NCBI GenBank assembly: GCA_903951425.1
Contig: CAJBBX010000028.1
Location: forward strand, 49,048-113,047
Origin: an uncultured Chthonomonas sp.
GTDB lineage: Bacteria > Armatimonadota > Chthonomonadetes > Chthonomonadales > CAJBBX01
Direction: 5' to 3'
DNA: 64,000 nucleotides
Part shown: positions 42,780 to 51,499 of the stretch, piece after piece
How positions within the stretch are numbered: the first letter of the stretch is position 1
Layout of the letters: every line of letters begins with the position of its first letter
Translations under genes and position numbers: made by a program
Notes under the pieces: generated by a model
Told to the model about the DNA's origin: nothing
Seen by the model: only the letters and a program-made list of their open reading frames with translations
The model's database searches: none

Positions 42780-44058
42780 TGACCACCACCCTCGCGCGGT
42801 GGCCCTGGGCGGCTCGGGCTACGCGCACGACGTCCTCAGCGGTCACCTTGGCGATCCGCGCTGCCAGCGCGTCATCGGCCGACGCCCCCAGCGTCGTACC
42901 GGCCCAGAGCGCCAGATGGTAGGCCCGGTCGCGCACCCGTTCGTGTGCCAGGCGGTAGGCCCCCGAGGCGAAGCGCCTTGCACGCTCCAGTTCGGCCTCG
43001 CCGGGCGGACGCGCGACGAGGCCCGCCACCACGCCGTCCAGTATCTCCTCCGCCCGTGCTGTTTCGGACGGCGGCGTCTCCACACTGGCCACGATATGGT
43101 TTCCCGCGGCTTGCCACCGGCACTCGGCGCCCAGCGCGTAGCCGATGCCCTCAGCCTCGCGTAGCTCGCGGAACATCCGGCTCCCCTTGCCGCCGCCCAG
43201 CAGGGCCGCCAGCGTCAACGCGGCGGCGAAGTCATCCGAGGCCGGCGCAGGCGCGGGAAGCAGCGTCATGACGAGGCTGGTGCCAGACCGCATCGCAATC
43301 GCCTGGCGGGCGGGACCCGAGCTGGGCTTCGCCTCGGCGACCGGTTGGCGGGGTACAGGCTGGCGCTCGAAGTCGACGAAGTAGTTCTCCAGCGCGCGCC
43401 GCGCCCGCGCCGCCGTCACGTCGCCGACCACCGCGATGGAGCATCGCTCCGGCCGGAACCAGGTCTGGTAGCACCGGAGTACGTCGGCGCGGGTGAGCCT
43501 TCGGAGGGCGGCGTCGGCCTGGATGCGCGGCTTGCCGTAGGGCGAGTTCGGGAAGAGCGCCTGCCGGGCCGCCGCACCGGCCACTGCGTCCGGGTTGGCG
43601 GCCTCGGCGCGCAGGGAGACGCCGATCGCCCGCTTCGCGGCGGCGACGCTCTCCACATCCATCTCGGCGTTCTTCAGGGCCTGCGCGATGACGTAAAGCG
43701 CGTCCTCGAACCGGTCCGGGGTGGTGACGCAACTGATGGCCACTCCTTGCTCGCTCCAAGTGCAGGACAGGTCGCCGCCGGCGGCGTAGACGGCTCGCCA
43801 GACGGCCGCCTTTGAGAGGTTCTGGTTGTCGCCGAAGAGGCACCGCGTGGTCAGGTCCGCCAGCCGCGAGCCCTCCGGGTCGGCTTCGGCGCCTCCGGCG
43901 ACCATAGCGCAGATAGCCGCGGCGCCGGCGCCGGGCTCGTGACGCAGCGCTGCGCGAACGCCGGTGGGTAGCGCGAACTCCGTGACGGCGGGCGCGGGCT
44001 TCGCGGGCGCCTGCAGCAGGGCGGCCAGGGCGATCAGGGGCCAGAAGCAGGCGGTCAT
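42763..44058 (-). CDS. M16 family peptidase-like protein lacking the zinc motif
   Basis: A 431-residue secreted or periplasmic M16 fold protein (signal peptide about 1-20). It has the family's GVRAALRHEPGAGAAAICAMVAGG opening, but the HXXEH zinc site is replaced by residues SRLAD (64-68), so it should be catalytically inactive. C-terminal halves carry the R/Y pair region (FRELREAEGIGYALGAECRW). In paired M16 systems such as mitochondrial processing peptidase, one active and one inactive subunit form a clamshell. ATG 44058 overlaps the active partner's stop. Confidence 0.85.
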   Translation of the reverse strand: MTACFWPLIALAALLQAPAKPAPAVTEFALPTGVRAALRHEPGAGAAAICAMVAGGAEADPEGSRLADLTTRCLFGDNQNLSKAAVWRAVYAAGGDLSCTWSEQGVAISCVTTPDRFEDALYVIAQALKNAEMDVESVAAAKRAIGVSLRAEAANPDAVAGAAARQALFPNSPYGKPRIQADAALRRLTRADVLRCYQTWFRPERCSIAVVGDVTAARARRALENYFVDFERQPVPRQPVAEAKPSSGPARQAIAMRSGTSLVMTLLPAPAPASDDFAAALTLAALLGGGKGSRMFRELREAEGIGYALGAECRWQAAGNHIVASVETPPSETARAEEILDGVVAGLVARPPGEAELERARRFASGAYRLAHERVRDRAYHLALWAGTTLGASADDALAARIAKVTAEDVVRVARAAQGHRARVVVSPPQP

Positions 44059-45386
44059 GGCGCCGCCTCGGAGTGGGCGACGGCCTCGGCGCGGACGGCC
44101 TTGGTGAGCCACTCGGCGGCGCGCGCGGCGATCTGCGCGCCTGTTACGGCGGAGGAGCCCTGGCGCAGGCTCAGGTCATTCACAGGGCGGCCCAACGCCA
44201 GGTTCAGCCCCGCGGCCCGCACGGATCCGGCGCAGGTCTCCAACTCAAAGAGGCGCAGCCCCAGCAGGCGTGCCCGGATCCCGGCTACCTCGGCGGCATC
44301 GGGCGGGCGATCGACTATGCCCTGTAGCGTGGTTCGGATCGCAGCGAGCGGCGATGCGCCCATGGGCCCGTCGTCAGCGCCGCAGATCACCGTCACCGAG
44401 TGGCCGGCGATCACGCTGGTCTCTACCGAGACGCCGCCCGTCACGGCGGTGGTGGCGGCTTGCGCCATGCGGCCCACGGCGGGATCGGCCGCCAGCAGGG
44501 CGAGCATCCGGTCGCAGAGGTCTGAGGCTCCGTCGCTCAAGGCGAAGCCCGCGGCGAACCAGACGCGCCCCTCGGGCCCCGAGCGAACGGCGACGCCGAT
44601 CGGGTTGGCTGCTGCTCTGGGTAGCAGCTGATCGCGGCCCGGTACGCTCGGCGGCGCCGGCGCTGGCTCGGCCGGCTTCGCCCAGTCGCCCAGCGACGCC
44701 TCCAGCGCCTCTGTGGCCGCAGGAGGCGCTGTGCCGCCCGCCATGGCCACGCAGACTGCGTCGGGCCGGTAGAGGCGACTGTGGAAGCGGCGCAGGGCCT
44801 CTGGCGTCAGGGAGCCGATGCCCGCCACGGCGCCCGAAGGCGGTGAAGCCAACGGGGAGCCTGCGAAGAGCCCGGCCCAGACCGCGTCGGCGGCTGCGAC
44901 ACCGCCGTCGTTGGCGCGGCGGGCCAGCTCGGCCAGCACCACGCGGCGCTCGCGCTCCATCTCGACCGCATCCAGCGTGGGATGCCGCAAGGCGTCGGTA
45001 ATGACGCCCAGCGCCTCGCGGACGTGCCTGCCCTCGACCACGGTGTGGAAATGGGCGAAGCCGCGCAGCGTGCCTGCCGACAGGACGCCGCCCATGTTCT
45101 CGAGCGCCAGGTCCACACCGCCGGGCCCGCGCGTGGGGGTTCCCTTGAAGATCATGTGCTCCAGCAAGTGCGCCGCGCCGGCCTCATTCGGGCCCTCGTA
45201 GGCTGAACCCGCCCGCACCCAGACGTCTATGGCCGTCAGGGCCGAGCCGGGCCGCGGAACCACGCAGTAGCGGAGGCCGTTTGCCAGCTCGCCAACGGCG
45301 GGTTCGGCGCCGCAGGCAACGGCCGGAACTGCTAGCAGCGCGGCAGCCGCGGCTACCCACGCCGCTGCGGCCTTCGGCGGGCGCAT
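44055..45386 (-). CDS. M16 family zinc peptidase, active subunit
   Basis: A 443-residue secreted protein (signal peptide about 1-27, or a lipobox-like AVAC at Cys25) with the inverted zinc motif HLLEH (His73, Glu76, His77) in AGAAHLLEHMIFKGTPTRG and the third ligand Glu153. This is the catalytic partner of the inactive M16 protein downstream. Such pairs cut short or unfolded peptides in the periplasm. ATG 45386 overlaps the stop of the LptD-like gene. The order LptF/G, LptD, M16, M16 suggests a role in quality control of outer membrane assembly, by analogy with the unrelated protease BepA. Confidence 0.88.
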   Translation of the reverse strand: MRPPKAAAAWVAAAAALLAVPAVACGAEPAVGELANGLRYCVVPRPGSALTAIDVWVRAGSAYEGPNEAGAAHLLEHMIFKGTPTRGPGGVDLALENMGGVLSAGTLRGFAHFHTVVEGRHVREALGVITDALRHPTLDAVEMERERRVVLAELARRANDGGVAAADAVWAGLFAGSPLASPPSGAVAGIGSLTPEALRRFHSRLYRPDAVCVAMAGGTAPPAATEALEASLGDWAKPAEPAPAPPSVPGRDQLLPRAAANPIGVAVRSGPEGRVWFAAGFALSDGASDLCDRMLALLAADPAVGRMAQAATTAVTGGVSVETSVIAGHSVTVICGADDGPMGASPLAAIRTTLQGIVDRPPDAAEVAGIRARLLGLRLFELETCAGSVRAAGLNLALGRPVNDLSLRQGSSAVTGAQIAARAAEWLTKAVRAEAVAHSEAAP

Positions 45387-47734
45387 CAGTAGATCTCCCC
45401 TGTGCTCGTGTCCAGTGCCTGCCCGAACGCGCCGGTGCCGAACTGGTTCAGGATCGGCAGCGCCTTGATCCTCAATTGAAAGGTGATCTGCCGTTGCGCT
45501 CGGTAACCGAATGGGTTCTCCATGTAGGTGAAGACGGCCTCCATGCAGTGCAGGTCCCGCGTGATCTGAAGGGCCTTGCTCTCGAAGCGGCTCAGGTAGC
45601 CGTTGTACTGCGCCAGCGCCGTGATGCGCCATACGCGGCCCAGGGGCATGACGATGTGGGAGTTGGCGTTGGCCATGCGGTGGCGGCGCGGGTCATAGCG
45701 GGCCAGCAGGCTGAAGGCCGAGTCGCCCGATCCGGCGAGGCGCAGGTCCGCGGTGCTGGAGACCCACTCGCCCTGGTTGGGATCGTAGGTCATCATGGCC
45801 CGGATCCGGCTTCCCGACGCCGGTCGGTAGAGCGCGTTGGCCGACAGGGTCTGCCATGGCTGCTGGATGCCCGCGTACGAGCCGCGCGTGAAGTCGTAGC
45901 CGCTCCGTACGCCGAACTCCAGTCGCCCGCTGCCCACGAGGCGCAGGTCGGCGTTGACCGAGTGGTACTGTCCCTGCTGGTCGAACCGCAGCGGGGTGCC
46001 GCCCTCCGGCCGGCTGTAGGTATGGGTGAGTGAGAGCCGCGAGCGTCCGCCCAGCTCCTGCTGCAGCCCGACGCTGGAGCGGACCAGGTATTGCGCGGAG
46101 CCGTCGCTGTAGGCGTACTGCTGGAATCCGCCGCTCAGGTCCAGTCCAGTGCCCCGCGCCAGCGACCATCGCGCTCCGGTCAAGTCGAAGCCGCCCACCA
46201 CTCGCTCGGTGGTGATCGCGGTCCGTCCGAGCGTGCCCGACTCGGTGTAGCGCCCGGCTGACAGGTTGAATGTCGCCGGAAGCCGCGCCGCCCAGCCTTC
46301 GGTGAAGCGATAGCTGCTGAGGGCCATCTCGGGCAGCTTCTGCACGCCGCCATAGTACTGCTGCCCATTGCCGCCGCCCATGGGGACAGCTTTGTTGGCC
46401 ACGAGTTGCAGGTTGTAGTTGGTGCCGCGGGACTCGGCCTGTAGGCGGGTGGTCAGCGACTCCTGCACCGTCTGGTAGGAGCCGCCCGAGGTCGAGGAGC
46501 GGCTGTAGTCGGCGGCCACGTTGACCGATGCGGCGCGGCCGAAGCGCCACGACCGGCTTAGCGAGCTACCCAGCGATTCGGTGGAGTAGTTCGCCGACTC
46601 GTTGGTCTGCCGGTTGAGCGAGATGGCGGTGTCGCCTCCGGCCGACATGGACGAGTAGCCCAGCCGCGCTCCGAGGCTCGTGTTGCCCGGCATGGTGAGG
46701 TAGCTGTTCTTGCGCAGGTCGGCGTTCACCGTCAGGTTCTGGCCCGCGCCCAGGCTCTGCCGCAGGTCGATGCGGCCGGAGAGGTCCTTGCTGACGCCGC
46801 CGGCCGGGATGCCGTAGATCGACGCCATGCCCGCGGACCGGCGGTTCCGCCACGTTTGGTCGATGCCCAGTCCCAGCCCCTTGAGCTGCATGGCGTCGAC
46901 GTGGTAGACGCCTCGCCCGGTCTCGCCCGCCGCGTAGTTGAAGGCGGATTTTACGAACCAACCCTCGTCGGCAGATCGGCCCACCTGCGGCGTGTAGCCC
47001 CGTTCCGGCACGCTCCGGTCCAGCGGGATAAGGAGGCTGGGCAGCGTCACCAGCCGCCTGCCCCACAGCACAATGCCCGCCCGCTTCAGGACGATGCGGC
47101 GGCCCGGTTCCACATCGATGCGCCCCGCCCGCACCAGGTAGTGCGGCTCCTCTCGCTCGCAACCCGTTACCACGGCGTCGCTGCCCGTGGCGGGTTCGCC
47201 TTGCCGCCCGGAGAGGCCGCCCGCGGCGAGGAAGAGGGGAGACGCCACGCGGCCCTGGAGGAATTCCGGCGTCAGCGCCGCATGGAGCCGCTGCACGAGG
47301 TAGGCGCGCTCACGCGGCCGGAAGCGGATCGACTCGCCCGTCATCACCTGGCTTCGGTAGGTGAGCACGGGACTTCCGGTAAAGGTCAGCACGTCCTCGG
47401 TGTCGCCGTCCACCAGACCGCCGGTCACCGCGTACTCGCCGGAGACAAAGGAGACGTTGGTGGCCCGGATGTGCGTCCCGTGGATTTCGGCTTCATCGAA
47501 TGTGAGGCTTGCCCGCGAGGGCGCGGCCGGTCCCTCGGGCCTGGCGGAGCGGTCGCTGAGGCCGGGTCCGTCGGGCGTGGTCCGGCCCTTCACGGGGGGA
47601 GGCGGGTCCTGGCGCGGCACGGCCTGCTTGGCGCACGCCGCCGCCGGACGGGCGCTACGCAGGGCCGCCAGCCGTACGGCATGCGACGGCGTCGGCCGGA
47701 CCGACAGCGCGGCGGCTGCGAGGCAGAGGATCAC
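45386..47734 (-). CDS. lptD: LptD-like outer membrane LPS-assembly protein
   Basis: A protein of about 782 residues with a signal-like hydrophobic start at GTG 47734. An OstA-like periplasmic domain (GTHIRATNVSFVSGEYAVTGG, MTGESIRFRPRER, EEPHYLVRAGRIDVEPGRR, LWGRRLVTLPSLLIPL) precedes a beta-barrel of alternating strands (about 300-770). The C-terminal segment RDLHCMEAVFTYMENPF is typical of LptD-like barrels. It would pull lipopolysaccharide or similar lipid to the outer surface. The GTG overlaps the LptF/G stop as GTGA, with GGAGG upstream. LptE and LptA are not in the window. Confidence 0.8.
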   Translation of the reverse strand: MILCLAAAALSVRPTPSHAVRLAALRSARPAAACAKQAVPRQDPPPPVKGRTTPDGPGLSDRSARPEGPAAPSRASLTFDEAEIHGTHIRATNVSFVSGEYAVTGGLVDGDTEDVLTFTGSPVLTYRSQVMTGESIRFRPRERAYLVQRLHAALTPEFLQGRVASPLFLAAGGLSGRQGEPATGSDAVVTGCEREEPHYLVRAGRIDVEPGRRIVLKRAGIVLWGRRLVTLPSLLIPLDRSVPERGYTPQVGRSADEGWFVKSAFNYAAGETGRGVYHVDAMQLKGLGLGIDQTWRNRRSAGMASIYGIPAGGVSKDLSGRIDLRQSLGAGQNLTVNADLRKNSYLTMPGNTSLGARLGYSSMSAGGDTAISLNRQTNESANYSTESLGSSLSRSWRFGRAASVNVAADYSRSSTSGGSYQTVQESLTTRLQAESRGTNYNLQLVANKAVPMGGGNGQQYYGGVQKLPEMALSSYRFTEGWAARLPATFNLSAGRYTESGTLGRTAITTERVVGGFDLTGARWSLARGTGLDLSGGFQQYAYSDGSAQYLVRSSVGLQQELGGRSRLSLTHTYSRPEGGTPLRFDQQGQYHSVNADLRLVGSGRLEFGVRSGYDFTRGSYAGIQQPWQTLSANALYRPASGSRIRAMMTYDPNQGEWVSSTADLRLAGSGDSAFSLLARYDPRRHRMANANSHIVMPLGRVWRITALAQYNGYLSRFESKALQITRDLHCMEAVFTYMENPFGYRAQRQITFQLRIKALPILNQFGTGAFGQALDTSTGEIY

Positions 47735-48846
47735 TCGGTCCTCCGCAGCGTCCAGAGCCCCAGCGCCGAGAAGAGCACGTTCTGACCCCAGCCGGCCACG
47801 GGCGGCGGGAGGATGTCCGGGTAACGGGAGCCGATGATCTTGGCCGCCAGCAGCGTGTTCCAGTAGACGAAGACGAGGCTGATGGAGAGCAGGACCCCCA
47901 CGAAGTTGCCCGCCTTCGAGAGCCTGAGCGCCAGCGGCGGGCAGCATAGGGCGAAGACCACGCAGGAGAGCGGCACCGAGAGCTTCAGGTGGAGGTCTAG
48001 CCAGTTCTGGGGGCTACTGAAGCCCGCGCGGGCGTCCGCCAGGGCTCGCGGCAGCATTTCGCGGAAGCTGGTGGCCGCGGCCGGCGAGTAGAGTGGCAGC
48101 TGCAGGTAGATCAGGTTAAAAACTCTGTCGGCCAACCGGAACGGTATGTCGACCGTCTTAGCGTGGGTAAAGACCTCGTCAGTGCCGCCGTTGGAGTAGC
48201 TGTGCACCCGGGCGTCGTGCAGCTTCCAGCGCCCGTCGATGTAGTCGGCCAGCGGGGCCTGGACCACCACGGGTAGCTTGGCGCCGGGCTTGGCGATCAT
48301 CAGCGTCACGTCGTGGGCCTGTGTCAGCGGCCCGTGGAGCGACATTCGGCTCACGTAGAGCGTGTAGACCCGGTCCGGCGACTGCACCACCTGCCGCTCC
48401 TGCGGCGCCAGGAACCTGACGCCCTGAGATAGCTCCCGCATGGTGCGCTCGTACTGGCGGTTGGCCCAGGGGACCACCACCTCCGCGAAGCCGAAGTCGG
48501 CCGCGCTGATGGCCAGTCCCACCACCACGGCCGGCCGGAAGATGCGCCAGAGGCTGATCCCCGCCGCCCGCATCGCCGTGATCTCGGAGTCGCGGGCCAT
48601 GCGGCTGACGGCCAGCGAGAGGGCGATGGCGGTGGCCACGGGCATGGTGAGGCCCACCAGATAGGGCATGAAGCAGAGGGCGATGCGCGCCACTCCTGCG
48701 GCCGGTATCTGGTAGTTGAGGAACGTATCGGCGTTGTTGTAGAGCACCGTGCCGGTGAGCATCAATACCACGGCTCCCTGCCCGATCAGGAAGGGAACCA
48801 CCATCTCACGCATCAGGTACCGGTCGAGCCGCGTCATGCCTCGCAT
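47731..48846 (-). CDS. LptF/LptG-type permease
   Basis: A 371-residue inner membrane protein of the LPS export ABC transporter. It starts LDRYLMREMVVPFLIGQ and has three N-terminal helices with the cytoplasmic coupling loop (SRMARDSEITAMRAAGISLWRI), a periplasmic beta-jellyroll (about 150-260), and three C-terminal helices. It would extract lipid from the inner membrane and pass it to the periplasmic bridge. Only one permease is seen; LptF and LptG are normally separate, and the ATPase LptB lies elsewhere. It heads the LptD-M16 operon. Confidence 0.88.
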   Translation of the reverse strand: MRGMTRLDRYLMREMVVPFLIGQGAVVLMLTGTVLYNNADTFLNYQIPAAGVARIALCFMPYLVGLTMPVATAIALSLAVSRMARDSEITAMRAAGISLWRIFRPAVVVGLAISAADFGFAEVVVPWANRQYERTMRELSQGVRFLAPQERQVVQSPDRVYTLYVSRMSLHGPLTQAHDVTLMIAKPGAKLPVVVQAPLADYIDGRWKLHDARVHSYSNGGTDEVFTHAKTVDIPFRLADRVFNLIYLQLPLYSPAAATSFREMLPRALADARAGFSSPQNWLDLHLKLSVPLSCVVFALCCPPLALRLSKAGNFVGVLLSISLVFVYWNTLLAAKIIGSRYPDILPPPVAGWGQNVLFSALGLWTLRRTE

Positions 48847-48882
48847 TATGACACTACGCCGCCCGACCGGCTCACTGTGCCC

Positions 48883-51300
48883 TTACGGCGCGGTCGGGCC
48901 GAGGCCCTCCAGTTCCACGATGCGCGGACCCAGCGACACCCCATCCTTCGGCGCCCACTGCGTGAACTCCGCCCGGAACTCCTGCGCCGTGACGGCTTGC
49001 GGCAGCGTGCGGTCCAGCAGCAGGTGGGCGCCGGGGCGTAGCGAAGCGTATGGGTGCTCGGGCGCGTAGGTGTCGATCTGCGTCCACTCGCCGCCCTTGC
49101 GCGCATAGAGCCGGAACTCGCCGAACTCGCGATAGAGTGAGCCGCCGTCGCCGTGGCCGGAGAGGCGGTACCGCTGGAGCTGCATGGGCGTCTTCGTTCG
49201 CCACTCCAAGAAGTGGACCGAACCCACCGGCGCCTTGTCGGCGAAGAGGATCAGGTCGCCGGTCTCCATGGCGCCGTAGGAGCCGCCCAGGGCGTCGCGG
49301 GCGTCGCAACCGGCGACCAGCGGGCTGTGGCCGGTGGCCTCGGCGCCCAGGCGCACGTCCCATCGGTTCGTGACGGTCTCGGGTGTGGGCTGCGCCATAG
49401 GGACCAGGCGGGCCTTCCCGTTGTCCGGCCCCACGTTGAACTGCTTCACCAGCGCCATGAGCGTGTAGGGATCGACGAAGGCGACTTCGGCCCCACGCGG
49501 CTGCGCCACGGTGTTGTCCATGAGCCGTTTCAGGTCGGTGGGCGACCAGAGGATCGTGCGGTAGGCGGCGAATTCTGGCTTGTTGGGCTTGCAGCGTGAG
49601 GCGATGACCTCGGCGCCCGCTTCGGCGCTGTAGAGGTCCCACGCCATCCGCACCACGGGCATGGCGCCGTGCATGGATGCGTGGGCCGTCTTCTGGCCGA
49701 TGATGCCGTCCGGCGAGAAGCGCGCATAGGCGTCGAGGCCCGCGCTACCCATGCCCGGCGCGTTGCCGTCGATGACGAAGCCGGTGATGGAGAGGTCCCA
49801 CTGGCGGTAGTAGCGCGTGCAGTGCTCGACCCAGGTGGCCAGACCCGACGGCAGGCCAGACCAGGGGCGCGGCTCGCTCAGGTAGCTGGGGTTCACGTAT
49901 CCGGCGCCGGAGTCGCCCGCGATGAAGGCGTCTCCCGGCTTGGCGTGGGTGCGCGCCCAGTCCATGCCCATGGCGAAGCGATCGGCGAGGTTGGGATTGA
50001 AGGCCCAGCCCACGGGTATCGTCCCGCGCGCCGGGTCGGCCCAGATGGCCGGCAGGCGCTGGTAGAGCCACGCGGCCGCATCATAGTCGCCGCCATAGAT
50101 GGTGACGAACGTCCTGGGCGCCACGCGGCCGTCGGCGAGCACCAGCCCTCGGGACTTCAGGTCCGCCAGCGTGGGCCGGGGTTGCTTGTAGGCCGGCTTC
50201 AGGGGCTGCAGGCTGAAGACAGAGGCGTTGGCCATGGCCGAGTAGCCCAGCGCATCAGCATCCATGAAGGCGTTGTAGCAGGAGAGTATCTCGGCGTATC
50301 GCCACTCGGCCGGCACACCCTCGCGCTTGCCTCCGGCCTGGCCGTAGTTGGTGTACTTCCATGCCCAGGGCACGAAGCCGCCCACGTGGATCATCTTCTT
50401 GCCGCCTGTGCAGGCCCACGAAGTGCGCAGGATCGCCATCAGCGTCCGGGCGTCGGCGCCCACGGGCTGCGTGAGGTCATCCACGGGCGCCTCGTCGTCC
50501 CACATCGAGAGGTCGAAGAAGAAGCCGCGTCGGGCGATGAAGTAGTCGTGGTTGGAGAGCGTGTGGTTCGGCACGTCGCCGCCGGGATGACCGATCCACC
50601 AGGCGTCGAGGTAGTAGGCCAGCCGTGTGGCGTCGCACTTGCCGGTGTCGAGGTACCGCTCCTTGGCCCAGATATAGGCGTCGCACTTGGCGCTACCGGT
50701 GGAGGGCGTAGCGCTGCCGGGGATCGTTCCCCGCCCGGTGAAGAGTGGCGAGCCGTCGGGCGCCATGAGGCGGCGCTTCACGGGAAGGCGCGGGCCCTTG
50801 GGGTCCGTTACCAGGCGGCTGTAGAGCGAGGCGGGATCGGGGTCGTACCGCAGGCAGACCAGGTCCTCCACGCCGGCGATCGTGCTGGCCACGTTGGACG
50901 TGGCGGGCACCCGCTCGTCATAGGCTACCACGCCGCGGATCGCCGCGCGGAAGGTTTGGGCGGCCTCTGCCACGTCGCGAAGGGGCTTCACGTTGCGGCC
51001 CGCCAGCCATGTGCCGGGCTTGCGCATCTCGCCCAGCCAGAAGCGGTCCGTCTCGCCGGTCTTGCCGCCTACCAGGTGGACGTAGAGGCTCGGTGTGCGG
51101 CGGTTCACGATGCCCTGGAGCGACGCCGCGAAGTGCACCGTGTCCCAGGTGGCCCTGACCTGCGCCGGCTGGTCGAGCGCGAGGCTGTTCGTGGCGCTCA
51201 GGTCCAGCGTGTAGAGCGGCGCGGGCGGCAGGGCAGAGGCGGGCGCCGCGGCGCAGAGGCCGGCGAAGAGCAGCAGCAGGACGAGAGGCATGATGGGCAT
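48883..51300 (-). CDS. Secreted GxGYxYP-type putative glycoside hydrolase
   Basis: An 805-residue secreted protein (signal peptide about 1-24). The segment GDSGAGYVNPSYLSEPRPWSG fits the GxGYxxP signature that names the GxGYxYP family. Other typical pieces are ASLQGIVNRRTPSLYVHL, VAYDERVPATSNVASTIAG, MIHVGGFVPWAWKYTN and FVTIYGGDYDAAAWLYQRLP. The last 150 residues look like a discoidin-type carbohydrate-binding domain. ATG 51300 has AAGGAG 6 nt upstream. It probably acts on polysaccharides outside the cell; no linkage is known for the family. Confidence 0.8.
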   Translation of the reverse strand: MPIMPLVLLLLFAGLCAAAPASALPPAPLYTLDLSATNSLALDQPAQVRATWDTVHFAASLQGIVNRRTPSLYVHLVGGKTGETDRFWLGEMRKPGTWLAGRNVKPLRDVAEAAQTFRAAIRGVVAYDERVPATSNVASTIAGVEDLVCLRYDPDPASLYSRLVTDPKGPRLPVKRRLMAPDGSPLFTGRGTIPGSATPSTGSAKCDAYIWAKERYLDTGKCDATRLAYYLDAWWIGHPGGDVPNHTLSNHDYFIARRGFFFDLSMWDDEAPVDDLTQPVGADARTLMAILRTSWACTGGKKMIHVGGFVPWAWKYTNYGQAGGKREGVPAEWRYAEILSCYNAFMDADALGYSAMANASVFSLQPLKPAYKQPRPTLADLKSRGLVLADGRVAPRTFVTIYGGDYDAAAWLYQRLPAIWADPARGTIPVGWAFNPNLADRFAMGMDWARTHAKPGDAFIAGDSGAGYVNPSYLSEPRPWSGLPSGLATWVEHCTRYYRQWDLSITGFVIDGNAPGMGSAGLDAYARFSPDGIIGQKTAHASMHGAMPVVRMAWDLYSAEAGAEVIASRCKPNKPEFAAYRTILWSPTDLKRLMDNTVAQPRGAEVAFVDPYTLMALVKQFNVGPDNGKARLVPMAQPTPETVTNRWDVRLGAEATGHSPLVAGCDARDALGGSYGAMETGDLILFADKAPVGSVHFLEWRTKTPMQLQRYRLSGHGDGGSLYREFGEFRLYARKGGEWTQIDTYAPEHPYASLRPGAHLLLDRTLPQAVTAQEFRAEFTQWAPKDGVSLGPRIVELEGLGPTAP

Positions 51301-51426
51301 GGAGGGCTCCTTCGGAGAGGCTTGCACGTTGGCGCCCACGCAGGTTCGCGACGGCGGGCGGCGAGTCCTGCGTGGAGGCCCAGAACACGGACGGACACGG
51401 GCGCGGCCCGGTCGGACGGCGGGGCG

Positions 51427-51456
51427 TGGACACCGGGCATGGTCGTCGGCCATACT
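51427..51456 (+). promoter_or_regulatory. Promoter for the PQQ-repeat protein
   Basis: TGGACA (51427-51432) and CATACT (51451-51456), 18 nt apart, in the 199-nt divergent gap. Leader of about 37 nt. Confidence 0.45.
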
Positions 51457-51499
51457 TCCCCAGCTTCGGCCGCACGGCGGCCCTGCGGGAGGTCCTGTG

